A stretch of 14,069 bases of DNA from assembly GCA_021162265.1 (NCBI GenBank), contig JAGGZA010000135.1, forward strand, positions 1-14,069. The letters run 5' to 3'. The notes below the pieces were generated by a model that was not told the origin of the DNA, made no database searches, and saw nothing but the letters and a program-made list of their open reading frames with translations. Of this stretch, positions 6,143 through 13,686 are shown one piece after another (position 1 is the first letter of the stretch; each line of letters starts with the position of its first letter). The DNA comes from Candidatus Aerophobota bacterium. Lineage in GTDB: Bacteria > Aerophobota > Aerophobia > Aerophobales > B3-G15. The translations under genes were made by a program, and so were the position numbers.

Positions 6143-7486
6143 ATGGTCATAAATTTTAGAAAAGTAAAAATTGGCTTTGTTTCTTTAACCTTATCTTTCC
6201 TTAAAGGACAGGACAAGGCGGTAAAGATAGGCAAGGATATAGTAAATTATTTAAAAGAACAGCTTGATGTGGAAGTCGTTGAGTTTCCGGAGCTTTGTGC
6301 TACCAGAACACAGGCTAAAAGAGCATGGATAGAATTTAAGGCAAAAAATGTAGATGCTGTTGTTGTTTTTAATGGAACCTTTAATACCGGCGAACTAATA
6401 GCAGAAATTGCGAGAAACCTGGATTGTCCTTTTGCTTTATGGGGGATCAAGGAACTATCTCTGGAAACAAAGGATTTCTCAGGCTCAATGGTAGCAGTAA
6501 TGGCAGCAGGTACTATCTTTAAAAATTTTAACAAAAATTTCACTTTTATCTATGGATTTATCGAAGAGAAAGATGCAAGAGAAAAATTAAAGGTTTTTGT
6601 AAATACGGTAAGAGCTATTGCATATTTAAGAGAGGCCACGATAGCAGTTATTGGAATGAGACCTGATGGTTTTCAGATAGGTGGTGCAGATGAGCTCGCA
6701 ATTAAGAAACTCTTTGGCACGGAACTTACCAATGTTTCTACTTACACTTTTAGCAAGATTATGAAAAGCATAGACAGGGAAGAGATAAAATCAGACCTGA
6801 AAAACCAGGAAAAAATTTTTGAAATAAGGCAGGATGATTTAGATGAAGCTGCAGGACTTAGCAGGATGTACTTAGCTCTAAAGAGAATAGTTAAAGAAAA
6901 AAATATAAGAGCTTATGCCCCTGAGTGCTGGCCAGAGTTCAGGGATGTAGATAGAACCCCATTTTGTTCTGTTAACTCTCGTATGATTGTCGAAGAAGGT
7001 GTTATGGCTTCCTGTGAATGCGATATAGATGGAGCATTAACAATGATGCTGGAGTATGCTCTTACAGGAAAGTCTGTATTTTTCGCTGATTTTGTTAACA
7101 TTATTGAAGACAGAGATGCCCTTTTGTTCTGGCATTGTGGGAATGCACCTTATGACTTATGCGTATCCAAACCAAAGCTTGAAGGAATATTTGGCGGGCT
7201 CGCAGAGATTTCATCCCTGAAAGCTGGCACCGTAACAGTTTGCAGGTTAAACTCGATAAAAGGTAATTTCACCCTTCATGCAGGAGTAGGTGAAGCTATT
7301 GAGTCAGAAGTTATCTTAAAGGGAACCACCCTTCTTGTAAAGATGCACTGTGGCAACAAAAGGTTTGTTGAATCTATGTTGGAGAATGGCATTCCTCACC
7401 ATAATGCTATTGTTTATGCAGATATCACCTCTGAAATTAAGGAATTTGCCAAGTTTATGGGAATCCCCTGTATTATTTATTCTTGA
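6143..7486 (+). CDS. L-fucose/L-arabinose isomerase-fold protein (COG2407-like ketol isomerase)
   Basis: A 447-residue protein with the overall layout of the L-fucose isomerase-like superfamily, which interconverts aldoses and ketoses using Mn2+. The N-terminal half begins KIGFVSLTLSF and has alternating alpha/beta segments (VDAVVVFNGTFNTGE at 70-84, ATIAVIGMRPDGFQ at 165-178). The C-terminal half has candidate metal and catalytic residues: E261 (APECWPEF), E292 and D294 (CECDIDGAL), H331 (WHCGNAP) and H419/H420 (PHHNAIVY). These are assigned by pattern, not by alignment. SD AAGGATG lies 5 nt before the ATG. The context (kinase, aldehyde dehydrogenases, sugar regulators) supports a sugar isomerase role supplying the xylulokinase-type enzyme. 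Exact sugar unknown: L-fucose, D-xylose, D-arabinose or a modified sugar are all possible. Confidence 0.8.
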   Translation: MVINFRKVKIGFVSLTLSFLKGQDKAVKIGKDIVNYLKEQLDVEVVEFPELCATRTQAKRAWIEFKAKNVDAVVVFNGTFNTGELIAEIARNLDCPFALWGIKELSLETKDFSGSMVAVMAAGTIFKNFNKNFTFIYGFIEEKDAREKLKVFVNTVRAIAYLREATIAVIGMRPDGFQIGGADELAIKKLFGTELTNVSTYTFSKIMKSIDREEIKSDLKNQEKIFEIRQDDLDEAAGLSRMYLALKRIVKEKNIRAYAPECWPEFRDVDRTPFCSVNSRMIVEEGVMASCECDIDGALTMMLEYALTGKSVFFADFVNIIEDRDALLFWHCGNAPYDLCVSKPKLEGIFGGLAEISSLKAGTVTVCRLNSIKGNFTLHAGVGEAIESEVILKGTTLLVKMHCGNKRFVESMLENGIPHHNAIVYADITSEIKEFAKFMGIPCIIYS

Positions 7487-7495
7487 CCATGTTCC

Positions 7496-7535
7496 CGAGT
7501 GTTAAGCTCACTCCGTTCTTGTTAATATTATTTTC
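7496..7535 (+). terminator. Weak candidate terminator after the isomerase gene
   Basis: GAGTG (7497-7501) and CACTC (7509-7513) form a short hairpin with a 7-nt loop. A T-rich stretch follows some 10 nt later (to about 7541). The stem is only 5 bp and the U run is not adjacent, so this is tentative. The remaining sequence to the next promoter (7540-7700) is AT-rich with nothing recognisable. Confidence 0.25.
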
Positions 7536-7704
7536 TTTTTGTTTAAATAAGGTTGCTTATGTTTTAAATAGTAATTTTAAAACTATAATAAACTCTTGTA
7601 TGATTATTTTCTTATTGATAACTTAAAATCTATATCTTTCATTGTATAATCGCTATTTTAAGAAATTCTCCTGAACTCCAGAGAAATTTCAGCACCACAA
7701 ACAC

Positions 7705-7733
7705 TTGACAAAAAAATAAGTCTGTGATATTTT
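7705..7733 (+). promoter_or_regulatory. Sigma-70-type promoter for the DeoR regulator gene and probably the downstream operon
   Basis: TTGACA (7705-7710) and TATTTT (7728-7733) lie 17 bp apart. Predicted start is near 7740, about 54 nt before the preferred ATG at 7794. No other promoter is evident before the aldehyde dehydrogenase gene, so this may drive the whole DeoR-to-transporter run. Confidence 0.55.
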
Positions 7734-7793
7734 AATACAAACAAAATATAACAGAAAATTACATTAATGGGAACAATTTATAACAGAAATAAA

Positions 7794-8561
7794 ATGCTTG
7801 CTAAAGAACGACAGCAGAAAATTTTACAGGAAATCAGAAACCACAGAGCAGTTAAGGTATCTGAATTAAGCAAACTATTTAAGGTCTCTGAAATGACTAT
7901 TAGAAGAGACCTTGAAAAGCTAAATAAACAGGGCTTGATAGAGAGAGTACATGGAGGAGTTCTCTCTATAGATGGAACAGCATTTGAACCTACCTTCCAG
8001 GAAAAAGAAATTGTGAACATAGAAGAAAAGCGGAGAATCGGTAGAAAAGCAGCATCTATCATCAAGGAAAACGACACTGTTTGTCTGGGTCCAGGAACCA
8101 CCGTAATGCAGATTATTAAAAATTTAGGGAACAAACATATAACCGCCTTGACAAACTCACTAAACATTGCCTTTGAACTATCAAAGTTGCCCAGGGTTAG
8201 ACTTTTTGTAATTGGTGGAGAGTTAAGAATGGAATCATACGCCATGGTAGGACCTGAAACCGAAGAGTATTTACGTAGATTTCATTTTGATAAGTTCTTT
8301 GTTGGTGTAAACGGCTTTTCAATAGAGCATGGAATTACTATCCCCAATCCCTCTGAAGCTGCGGTTTACAGGGAAATGATAAATATATCCAGGGAAACCA
8401 TTGTTGTCACTGACCATACTAAACTTGAGCGTGTTAGCTTTGCGAAAATAGCTGATGTAGAATGTATAGACAAATTAATAACAGATGCAGGTATGTACGA
8501 GAAATACGAGGAATATGTTAAAGAGCTGCAGGAAAGGGATATTGAAGTAGTAGTCGTTTGA
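7794..8561 (+). CDS. DeoR-family sugar-operon transcriptional regulator
   Basis: A DeoR regulator of 255 residues from the chosen start. The N-terminal helix-turn-helix is at about 20-42 (VKVSELSKLFKVSEMTIRRD), ending in the family's ERVHGG. The C-terminal sugar-phosphate sensor domain carries GPGTT (99-103) in the place of the usual DSGTT, then FVIGGELR, VGVNGFSIEHGIT, EAAVYREMI and VVTDHTKL. Such proteins are usually repressors released by a phosphorylated sugar, here plausibly the xylulokinase product. The start at 7794 (MLAKERQQKIL) is chosen because family members begin exactly there. An in-frame ATG at 7767 would add nine unconserved residues; neither has a good SD. It precedes the aldehyde dehydrogenase operon by 67 bp and is likely co-transcribed. 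Confidence 0.93.
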   Translation: MLAKERQQKILQEIRNHRAVKVSELSKLFKVSEMTIRRDLEKLNKQGLIERVHGGVLSIDGTAFEPTFQEKEIVNIEEKRRIGRKAASIIKENDTVCLGPGTTVMQIIKNLGNKHITALTNSLNIAFELSKLPRVRLFVIGGELRMESYAMVGPETEEYLRRFHFDKFFVGVNGFSIEHGITIPNPSEAAVYREMINISRETIVVTDHTKLERVSFAKIADVECIDKLITDAGMYEKYEEYVKELQERDIEVVVV

Positions 8562-8592
8562 AAAACAGTCTATCTTTTATTTTTTAAAATTT

Positions 8593-8600
8593 AAAGGAGG
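8593..8600 (+). promoter_or_regulatory. Extra Shine-Dalgarno-like site upstream of the first aldehyde dehydrogenase
   Basis: AAAGGAGG lies about 29 nt before the ATG at 8629, too far to serve it, and no start codon follows at proper spacing. The gene has its own purine-rich site (AAAGGGGGG, ending about 5 nt before the ATG). The upstream copy may act as a ribosome standby site or be a relic. Confidence 0.35.
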
Positions 8601-8628
8601 CCAAGAAGAAGTAAGAAAGGGGGGTAGG

Positions 8629-10113
8629 ATGCAAAAGTTTAAATTCTTTATAAATAATCAGTGGGTTGATTCGGTAGATGGAAAGACCTACCAGGTTGTT
8701 GATCCTTCTAAAAATGAACCTATTGCAGAAGTAGCTCTTGCTAATGAAAAAGATGTTGATAGAGCTGTTAAAGCTGCAAGGGAGGCATTTGATAAAGGAA
8801 TATGGTCAGAACTTGATGGAGACGAGAGGGCAGAGTACATGTTAAAGGTTGCCGAACTGATGAAAAAAAGAAAGAAAGAACTGGCAAGATGGGAGACACT
8901 CCAAACAGGTAAACCAATTAAAGAGTCTGAAGATATAGATATACCTTATTCCATTAGAGCTATGGAATACTTTGCCAATCAGGCAAGAGAAATTAAAGGA
9001 GAAGTTATACCCATACCTGGAAAGTATGCTTTTGACTATGTTACCTATGAACCCTATGGTGTAGTTGGTTCAATAGTCCCCTGGAATTTTCCTCTTCACC
9101 TTGCAACAAGAACCTTATGTCCGGCTATTGCTACAGGTAACACTGTTGTCTTAAAACCCTCTTCATACACACCTATTACCGTTATTTTACTTGGAGAGAT
9201 GATTTTAGAAGCAGGCTTTCCACCAGGTGTGGTAAACATAATCTCCGGGCCAGGAGATACCGCAGGTAATGCAATATTGAGACACCCTGACATCGATATG
9301 ATATCATTCACAGGTTCCCTGGAAGTCGGACAAAAAGTCCTGGAAGCTTCAGCAAGGCCAAGAATCAAAAAGGTAGTTCTTGAGCTGGGGGGAAAGGGAC
9401 CCTTTATAGCAGAACCTGACTGTGATATTGATGGAGCAGTAAACTCGTTAATTACAGGTTTTTGTTTAAATCAAGGAGAAGTTTGCTGTGCCTCAACAAG
9501 GCTATTTTTACACGAGAAGATATACGATGAATTTATGGAAAAGCTTGTTACCCGGGTAAAGAGCCTAAAATTGGGTAATACGATGGACCCTTCAACCCAA
9601 ATGGGAGCATTAATAAATAAAAAACAACTGGAAAAAGTGGACAGTTACGTTAAAGAGGCAATCAAGGATGGTGCAAAGCTTGTTTGCGGTGGAGAAAAAT
9701 ACAATGTACCTCCTTTTGATAAAGGTAATTACTATAAGCCAACTATCCTTGAAAATGTGACTAACAATATGAGGTGTGCACAGGAGGAAATCTTTGGTCC
9801 GGTATTAGTTGTACTGAAGTATAAGGACCTTGAGGAAGCTATTAAGCTGGCAAATGATACAAGATATGGTTTGGGAGCTACAATTTGGAGCGAAAATCCA
9901 AGAACACTTTACTGGGCAGCTAAAAAATTAGATGCAGGAACTGTATGGATGAATACAAATGTAATGTCAAAAATAGAAGCTCCTTATGGAGGAAATAAAG
10001 ATAGTGGTCTGGGAAGGGAAGATGGGACCATAGGAATTAAAGAGTACCTGAAGGTTAAAAATAATATTCTTTTTGTGGGAAAAGATTATGATAACTTTTA
10101 TGGTTTTAAGTAA
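8629..10113 (+). CDS. NAD(P)-dependent aldehyde dehydrogenase (betaine-aldehyde/lactaldehyde dehydrogenase-like)
   Basis: A complete 494-residue aldehyde dehydrogenase that oxidises an aldehyde to a carboxylic acid. Catalytic residues are all present: N153 (PWNFPL), E252 (LELGGKGP), the nucleophile C286 in NQGEVCCAS, and E387 (EEIFGPV). Cofactor binding shows K176 (KPSS) and the FTGS loop (227-230). Family resemblance is to the betaine-aldehyde/phenylacetaldehyde branch, but substrate cannot be fixed; in this cluster lactaldehyde, glycolaldehyde or a sugar aldehyde are plausible. The C-terminus ends in an aromatic tail (DYDNFYGFK). It begins the enzyme part of the operon, 35 bp before the cupin gene. 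A second aldehyde dehydrogenase lies just beyond the cupin; the two are clearly diverged paralogues, not a recent duplication. Confidence 0.95.
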   Translation: MQKFKFFINNQWVDSVDGKTYQVVDPSKNEPIAEVALANEKDVDRAVKAAREAFDKGIWSELDGDERAEYMLKVAELMKKRKKELARWETLQTGKPIKESEDIDIPYSIRAMEYFANQAREIKGEVIPIPGKYAFDYVTYEPYGVVGSIVPWNFPLHLATRTLCPAIATGNTVVLKPSSYTPITVILLGEMILEAGFPPGVVNIISGPGDTAGNAILRHPDIDMISFTGSLEVGQKVLEASARPRIKKVVLELGGKGPFIAEPDCDIDGAVNSLITGFCLNQGEVCCASTRLFLHEKIYDEFMEKLVTRVKSLKLGNTMDPSTQMGALINKKQLEKVDSYVKEAIKDGAKLVCGGEKYNVPPFDKGNYYKPTILENVTNNMRCAQEEIFGPVLVVLKYKDLEEAIKLANDTRYGLGATIWSENPRTLYWAAKKLDAGTVWMNTNVMSKIEAPYGGNKDSGLGREDGTIGIKEYLKVKNNILFVGKDYDNFYGFK

Positions 10114-10148
10114 GTTTCTCTTTATCTAAAACGCACAGGAGTGGAAAA

Positions 10149-10529
10149 ATGTATAAGGTAAATATAGAGAATTTGCCGCCAGATGAGTGCGACAGGTCGC
10201 TTCGGTATCTTGCAAAGAAAAAGGAAGGAGAGATATTAAGAGATACCTATTTTTTAATAGATCCGGAGAATTCTCCTTCGCAAGGTCTTAAAATGGGTTA
10301 TACCGTGATTTATCCAGAGGGAAGGACCACAGGTCATTCTCACGATGATTTAGAAGAGGTCTACTTTGTGATAAATGGTAGGGGTAAGATGATTATTGGA
10401 GAGGAAGAATTTCCTATAAATCAGGGAGATGCTTTTTACGTTCCTCCTGGGAAATACCATGTAACCTACAATGTGGGCATTTTACCTCTAACTATACTAT
10501 GGGTAACCGGGAAAGTGAAAAAAGAGTAA
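10149..10529 (+). CDS. Single-domain cupin protein
   Basis: A 126-residue protein with one cupin beta-barrel (about 48-118). Motif 1 is GRTTGHSHDDLEEVYFVING, giving metal ligands H63, H65 and E70. Motif 2 is GDAFYVPPGKYHVTYN, giving H104 and N108. All canonical positions are filled, so it should bind a divalent metal. An N-terminal segment of about 45 residues precedes the barrel. It resembles small sugar-locus cupins, including glucose-6-phosphate-isomerase-like types, which can be isomerases, epimerases or sensors; none can be chosen from sequence. AGGAG is 7 nt before the ATG. Its position between two aldehyde dehydrogenases, 35 and 33 bp away, argues for a catalytic role in the same pathway. 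Confidence 0.9.
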   Translation: MYKVNIENLPPDECDRSLRYLAKKKEGEILRDTYFLIDPENSPSQGLKMGYTVIYPEGRTTGHSHDDLEEVYFVINGRGKMIIGEEEFPINQGDAFYVPPGKYHVTYNVGILPLTILWVTGKVKKE

Positions 10530-10562
10530 AAATTTTTATACAAAAACAAAGGTGGATATCTC

Positions 10563-12020
10563 ATGGAAAAACAACTAATGCTTATCAACGGAAAGTGGAT
10601 TGATTCGGGTAGTAGTGATTATATACAAGTCACAAATCCTGCTACAGGTGACTTAATTGCACAGGCTGCCTGTGCATCGCCTGAAAACATAGAAGAGGCT
10701 GTCAGGGCAGCTGAAAAGGCTTTCCCTTCGTGGTCAAAACTTTCACCAGCTGAAAGGGCAGATTATCTTTACAAAGTGAGTAATGTTATACTGAAGGAAA
10801 GTGAAAAAATAGCAAGAAAATTAACCTCTGAACAGGGGAAACCATTAAAAGAAGCAGAGGGTGAAGTTAGAGGGTCAGCAGGAGTAATTCGTTATTTTGC
10901 AGATGAGATTCAAAGAACATACGGAGATATAATACCTCAGAAAGAACCTCATATTAAAAGCATGGTGATCCTCCAACCAATAGGCGTGGTAGTAGCTATT
11001 ACCCCCTGGAATTACCCGGTGCAATTACTTGCCTGGAAAGTAGGAGCTGCCCTTGCTGCAGGATGCACTGTAGTAGCCAAACCTTCTTCGCAGACCCCGC
11101 TTTCGCCACTGGAATTTTTAGGATGCTTTGCAGAGGCAGGAGTTCCCGCTGGAGTTATAAATGGTGTCGTTGGTCCAGGAGGAAAAGTTGGAGAAATACT
11201 TATATCCCACCCAGCAGTGAGAAAAGTTGCCTTTACAGGTTCTACGGAAGCCGGGAAAAAAGTTATGGAAAAATGCAGTAAGGGATTAAAGAAAGTTTCC
11301 TTAGAGCTTGGTGGTCAATCTCCCCTGATAATCTGTGAAGATGCTAATCTGGAGAAGGCAGTAAAAGGAGCAGTAAGAAGGTCATTCAGAAATATGGGTC
11401 AGGTTTGCAACGCTGTTAACAGAATTTATGTTGACAGGAAAGTTTATGATAAGTTTATGGAAAGGTTCATAGAGGAGACGAAGAAACTCATTATTGACAA
11501 TGGCCTTGAGAACCCCTCAGCTAACCTTGGACCTATGGTGAGCAAGGAAGCCTTAGATAAGGTCATTGAGCATATTAACGATGCACTCAAAAAGGGAGCA
11601 CGTATTGCATATGGTGGAGAGAAACCAGAAGGCAAAAAGTACGAAAAGGGATTTTTCTTTAAGCCCACCATACTTGGAGATGTAAATCATGATATGCTAA
11701 TAATGAGAGAAGAAACATTTGGCCCGGCAGTTGGAGTGATGCCTTTTGAAACTATAGATGAAGCAATAAAACTTGCCAATGATACAAAGTATGGACTTGC
11801 TGCATATCTATATACCAACAATGTTCACACCATTAGAAGAGTATGCCAGGAGCTTGAATGTGGCTCTGTAGGGGTAAACAATGTTAATGTGTCAACCACT
11901 AATGTCCCTTATGGAGGATGGAAGGAAAGTGGAATAGGTAGAGAGCTTGGGAGAGAGGGTCTCAAGGAGTATATGCAGACAAAACATATAAAGCTTGAGT
12001 TTTTTGAGGTAGAAAAGTAG
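10563..12020 (+). CDS. Aldehyde dehydrogenase, succinate-semialdehyde dehydrogenase (GabD)-like
   Basis: A complete 485-residue aldehyde dehydrogenase of the GabD/AldA branch. Catalytic residues are N150 (TPWNYP), E248 (SLELGGQSP), C282 (NMGQVCNA) and E384 (REETFGP). Cofactor binding shows K173 in KPSSQTP and FTGSTEAG (224-231). The segment KKVMEKCSKGLKKVSLELGG closely follows the GabD pattern. KPSSQTP rather than an acidic residue at the ribose site is compatible with NADP+. The substrate could be a short semialdehyde, lactaldehyde or glycolaldehyde. It differs from the first aldehyde dehydrogenase in the cluster (NMGQVCNAVNR against NQGEVCCASTR), implying two different aldehyde substrates or cofactors. 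SD AAAGGTGG is 7 nt upstream, and the xylulokinase gene follows after 24 bp. Confidence 0.95.
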   Translation: MEKQLMLINGKWIDSGSSDYIQVTNPATGDLIAQAACASPENIEEAVRAAEKAFPSWSKLSPAERADYLYKVSNVILKESEKIARKLTSEQGKPLKEAEGEVRGSAGVIRYFADEIQRTYGDIIPQKEPHIKSMVILQPIGVVVAITPWNYPVQLLAWKVGAALAAGCTVVAKPSSQTPLSPLEFLGCFAEAGVPAGVINGVVGPGGKVGEILISHPAVRKVAFTGSTEAGKKVMEKCSKGLKKVSLELGGQSPLIICEDANLEKAVKGAVRRSFRNMGQVCNAVNRIYVDRKVYDKFMERFIEETKKLIIDNGLENPSANLGPMVSKEALDKVIEHINDALKKGARIAYGGEKPEGKKYEKGFFFKPTILGDVNHDMLIMREETFGPAVGVMPFETIDEAIKLANDTKYGLAAYLYTNNVHTIRRVCQELECGSVGVNNVNVSTTNVPYGGWKESGIGRELGREGLKEYMQTKHIKLEFFEVEK

Positions 12021-12044
12021 AAGAGGCAAAAGGTTTATAAAACA

Positions 12045-13580
12045 ATGGAGAAAGAATGTATTCTGGGAATTGATGTTGGTACATCGAGCTGTAAAACCAT
12101 TTTACTGGATAAATCCGGAGAAACAGTGGCAAGCAGCACGAGAGAATACCCAATATTTGTACCTAAAGCTGGCTGGACAGAACAAAATCCAGAAGACTGG
12201 TGGAAAGCTGTAAAGGAAAGCATAAAGGAGATTGTAGAGAGAAGCGGGGAAAGAAAAAGTATAAAAGCAATTGGATTAACCGGTCAAATGCATGGTCTTG
12301 TTGCACTGGATAAAGAAGGTAATATCTTAAGACCATGTATTTTATGGAACGACCAGAGATGTGCGCCTCAGTGTGAAGAGATTTATGAAAAAGTTGGAGG
12401 AAAAGAAAAACTCTTAAGTTATATCAACAACAGCATGCTCCCCGGTTACACCGCTGGTAAAATCCTGTGGGTTAAAGAAAATGAACCTCGCATATATGAG
12501 AAAATAGCAAAAGTTTTGGTACCTAAAGATTATATCCGCTACAGACTTACTGGAGAGTATGCGACGGAGGTCTCTGATGCGTCGGGAACAGGACTTTTTA
12601 ATGTAGAGGAAAGAAAATGGTCGGACAGACTGCTTGAGATTCTGGAAATCCCAAAGGAGTGGATGCCAGAGTGTTATGAATCATCAGAAATTTCGGGAAC
12701 CGTCCTTGATAGCATAACAGAAGAGCTGGGTCTTCCTTCTAAGCTTCCTGTAGCAGGAGGTGGAGGAGATGCTGTAATCCAGGCTGTTGGAGCCGGTATC
12801 GTGAGTGAAGAAGTAGCCCTTTCTGTAATTGGAACCTCAGGTGTTATATCCGTAAGTTTGCCTCACTATTACAAAAATCCTGAAGGAAAACTACAGTTTT
12901 TCTGCAATGTAATGCCAGATAAGTGGATAGCATTTGGATGTACCTTGAATGGAGGTAGTGCTTTAAGATGGTTCAGAGACACTTTAGGAGGTCTGGAAGT
13001 TGAGCTATCAAAAAACTTAAATGAGAGTGCCTACGATATTTTAACCATGGAAGCAAAAAAATCTCCTCCTGGCTCAAATGGATTAGTTTTTCTCCCTTAC
13101 CTTGCTGGTGAGCGTTGCCCTTATACAGATCCTGACGCAAAAGGAGTATTCGTTGGATTAGGTCTCAACAGCAAAAAGTGTGATATTATAAGAAGTGTCT
13201 ACGAAGGAGTGGCTTTTAATTTAAGAGATGTTTTAGAGTGTGTAAACCAGATTGGTATTTTCCCTGAGGAAATTCGTGCCTCGGGAGGGGGAGCAAAAAG
13301 CACTTTTTGGAGACAAATTCAGGCGGATGTTTTTAATAAAGAGGTAACCACTGTACGATACAGCGAAGAAGGGGCTGCTCTTGCTGCAGCAATAGTTGCG
13401 GGGGTAGGAGCAGGAATCTGGTCCAGGGTGGAAGAGGCAACCTTCCTTTTCCCTGTTGAGACAAGAACAAAACCAAACCCCAAAAATGTGGAGATTTATG
13501 ATAAGGTATTCTCCGTATACAGGAAAATTTATCCTCAACTAAAGTCTATCTTTAATGAATTAAGCTCATTTCCAGGATAA
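12045..13580 (+). CDS. xylB: Xylulokinase (FGGY family carbohydrate kinase)
   Basis: A full-length 511-residue FGGY kinase phosphorylating a ketose with ATP. The N-terminal phosphate loop is LGIDVGTSSCK (7-17). The substrate site has the xylulokinase signature GLTGQMHGLVALD (77-89), with M82 and H83 contacting the sugar, then WNDQR (101-105) and SDASGTGLFNV (177-187). The catalytic base is D242 in GGGGDAVIQAVG. The C-terminal adenosine loop is ASGGGAKSTFWRQIQADV. These point to D-xylulose, though FGGY specificity drifts easily and L-fuculose-like or other ketoses are possible. SD is weak (AAAGG about 12 nt upstream), so translation may be coupled to the preceding gene. With the isomerase-like gene upstream, this gives an isomerase-kinase pair feeding the pentose phosphate pathway. 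Confidence 0.93.
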   Translation: MEKECILGIDVGTSSCKTILLDKSGETVASSTREYPIFVPKAGWTEQNPEDWWKAVKESIKEIVERSGERKSIKAIGLTGQMHGLVALDKEGNILRPCILWNDQRCAPQCEEIYEKVGGKEKLLSYINNSMLPGYTAGKILWVKENEPRIYEKIAKVLVPKDYIRYRLTGEYATEVSDASGTGLFNVEERKWSDRLLEILEIPKEWMPECYESSEISGTVLDSITEELGLPSKLPVAGGGGDAVIQAVGAGIVSEEVALSVIGTSGVISVSLPHYYKNPEGKLQFFCNVMPDKWIAFGCTLNGGSALRWFRDTLGGLEVELSKNLNESAYDILTMEAKKSPPGSNGLVFLPYLAGERCPYTDPDAKGVFVGLGLNSKKCDIIRSVYEGVAFNLRDVLECVNQIGIFPEEIRASGGGAKSTFWRQIQADVFNKEVTTVRYSEEGAALAAAIVAGVGAGIWSRVEEATFLFPVETRTKPNPKNVEIYDKVFSVYRKIYPQLKSIFNELSSFPG

Positions 13581-13601
13581 GATGGGATTAACAAGGTAGA
13601 G

Positions 13602-13681
13602 AGAAAGGAGGTGATAAGAGAAGAAATTTTCTACAACGGGAAGATAGAAGTCTTCTCTTAGTAAGAGTTCTTAAGAGGAGG
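13602..13681 (+). promoter_or_regulatory. Candidate translational attenuator before the solute-binding protein gene
   Basis: Segment B (13651-13660, TCTTCTCTTA) can pair in two exclusive ways. With segment A (13615-13624, TAAGAGAAGA) it forms 10 Watson-Crick pairs. With segment C (13672-13681, TAAGAGGAGG) it forms 10 pairs including two G-U, and C contains the entire SD (AGGAGG) of the next gene. A strong extra SD, AAAGGAGGTGAT, lies at 13604-13615. It overlaps a 16-codon frame (GTG 13611 to TAG 13659-13661) that covers A and stops inside B. A ribosome there could switch the pairing. The GTG is too close to the SD for normal initiation, so the peptide is doubtful; the pairing itself is directly visible. 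Confidence 0.5.
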
Positions 13682-13686
13682 AAAAA

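Noticed and set aside
6143..7486. Assignment as true L-fucose isomerase (fucI)
   Set aside because: The protein is shorter than the roughly 590-residue FucI enzymes, and the specificity residues could not be aligned; only the superfamily is supported.
7778..8245. 155-codon minus-strand frame
   Set aside because: It is the exact antisense of the DeoR regulator gene, is Ser/Ile/Leu/Phe-rich as expected from complementing AT-rich coding sequence, and shows no motif.
13233..13538. 101-codon minus-strand frame
   Set aside because: Antisense to the xylulokinase C-terminus; no motif and no promoter.
13611..13661. 16-codon leader peptide (GTG start) as a firm gene
   Set aside because: The GTG overlaps the SD core, leaving no spacing for normal initiation. 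It is kept only as a possible part of the attenuator.
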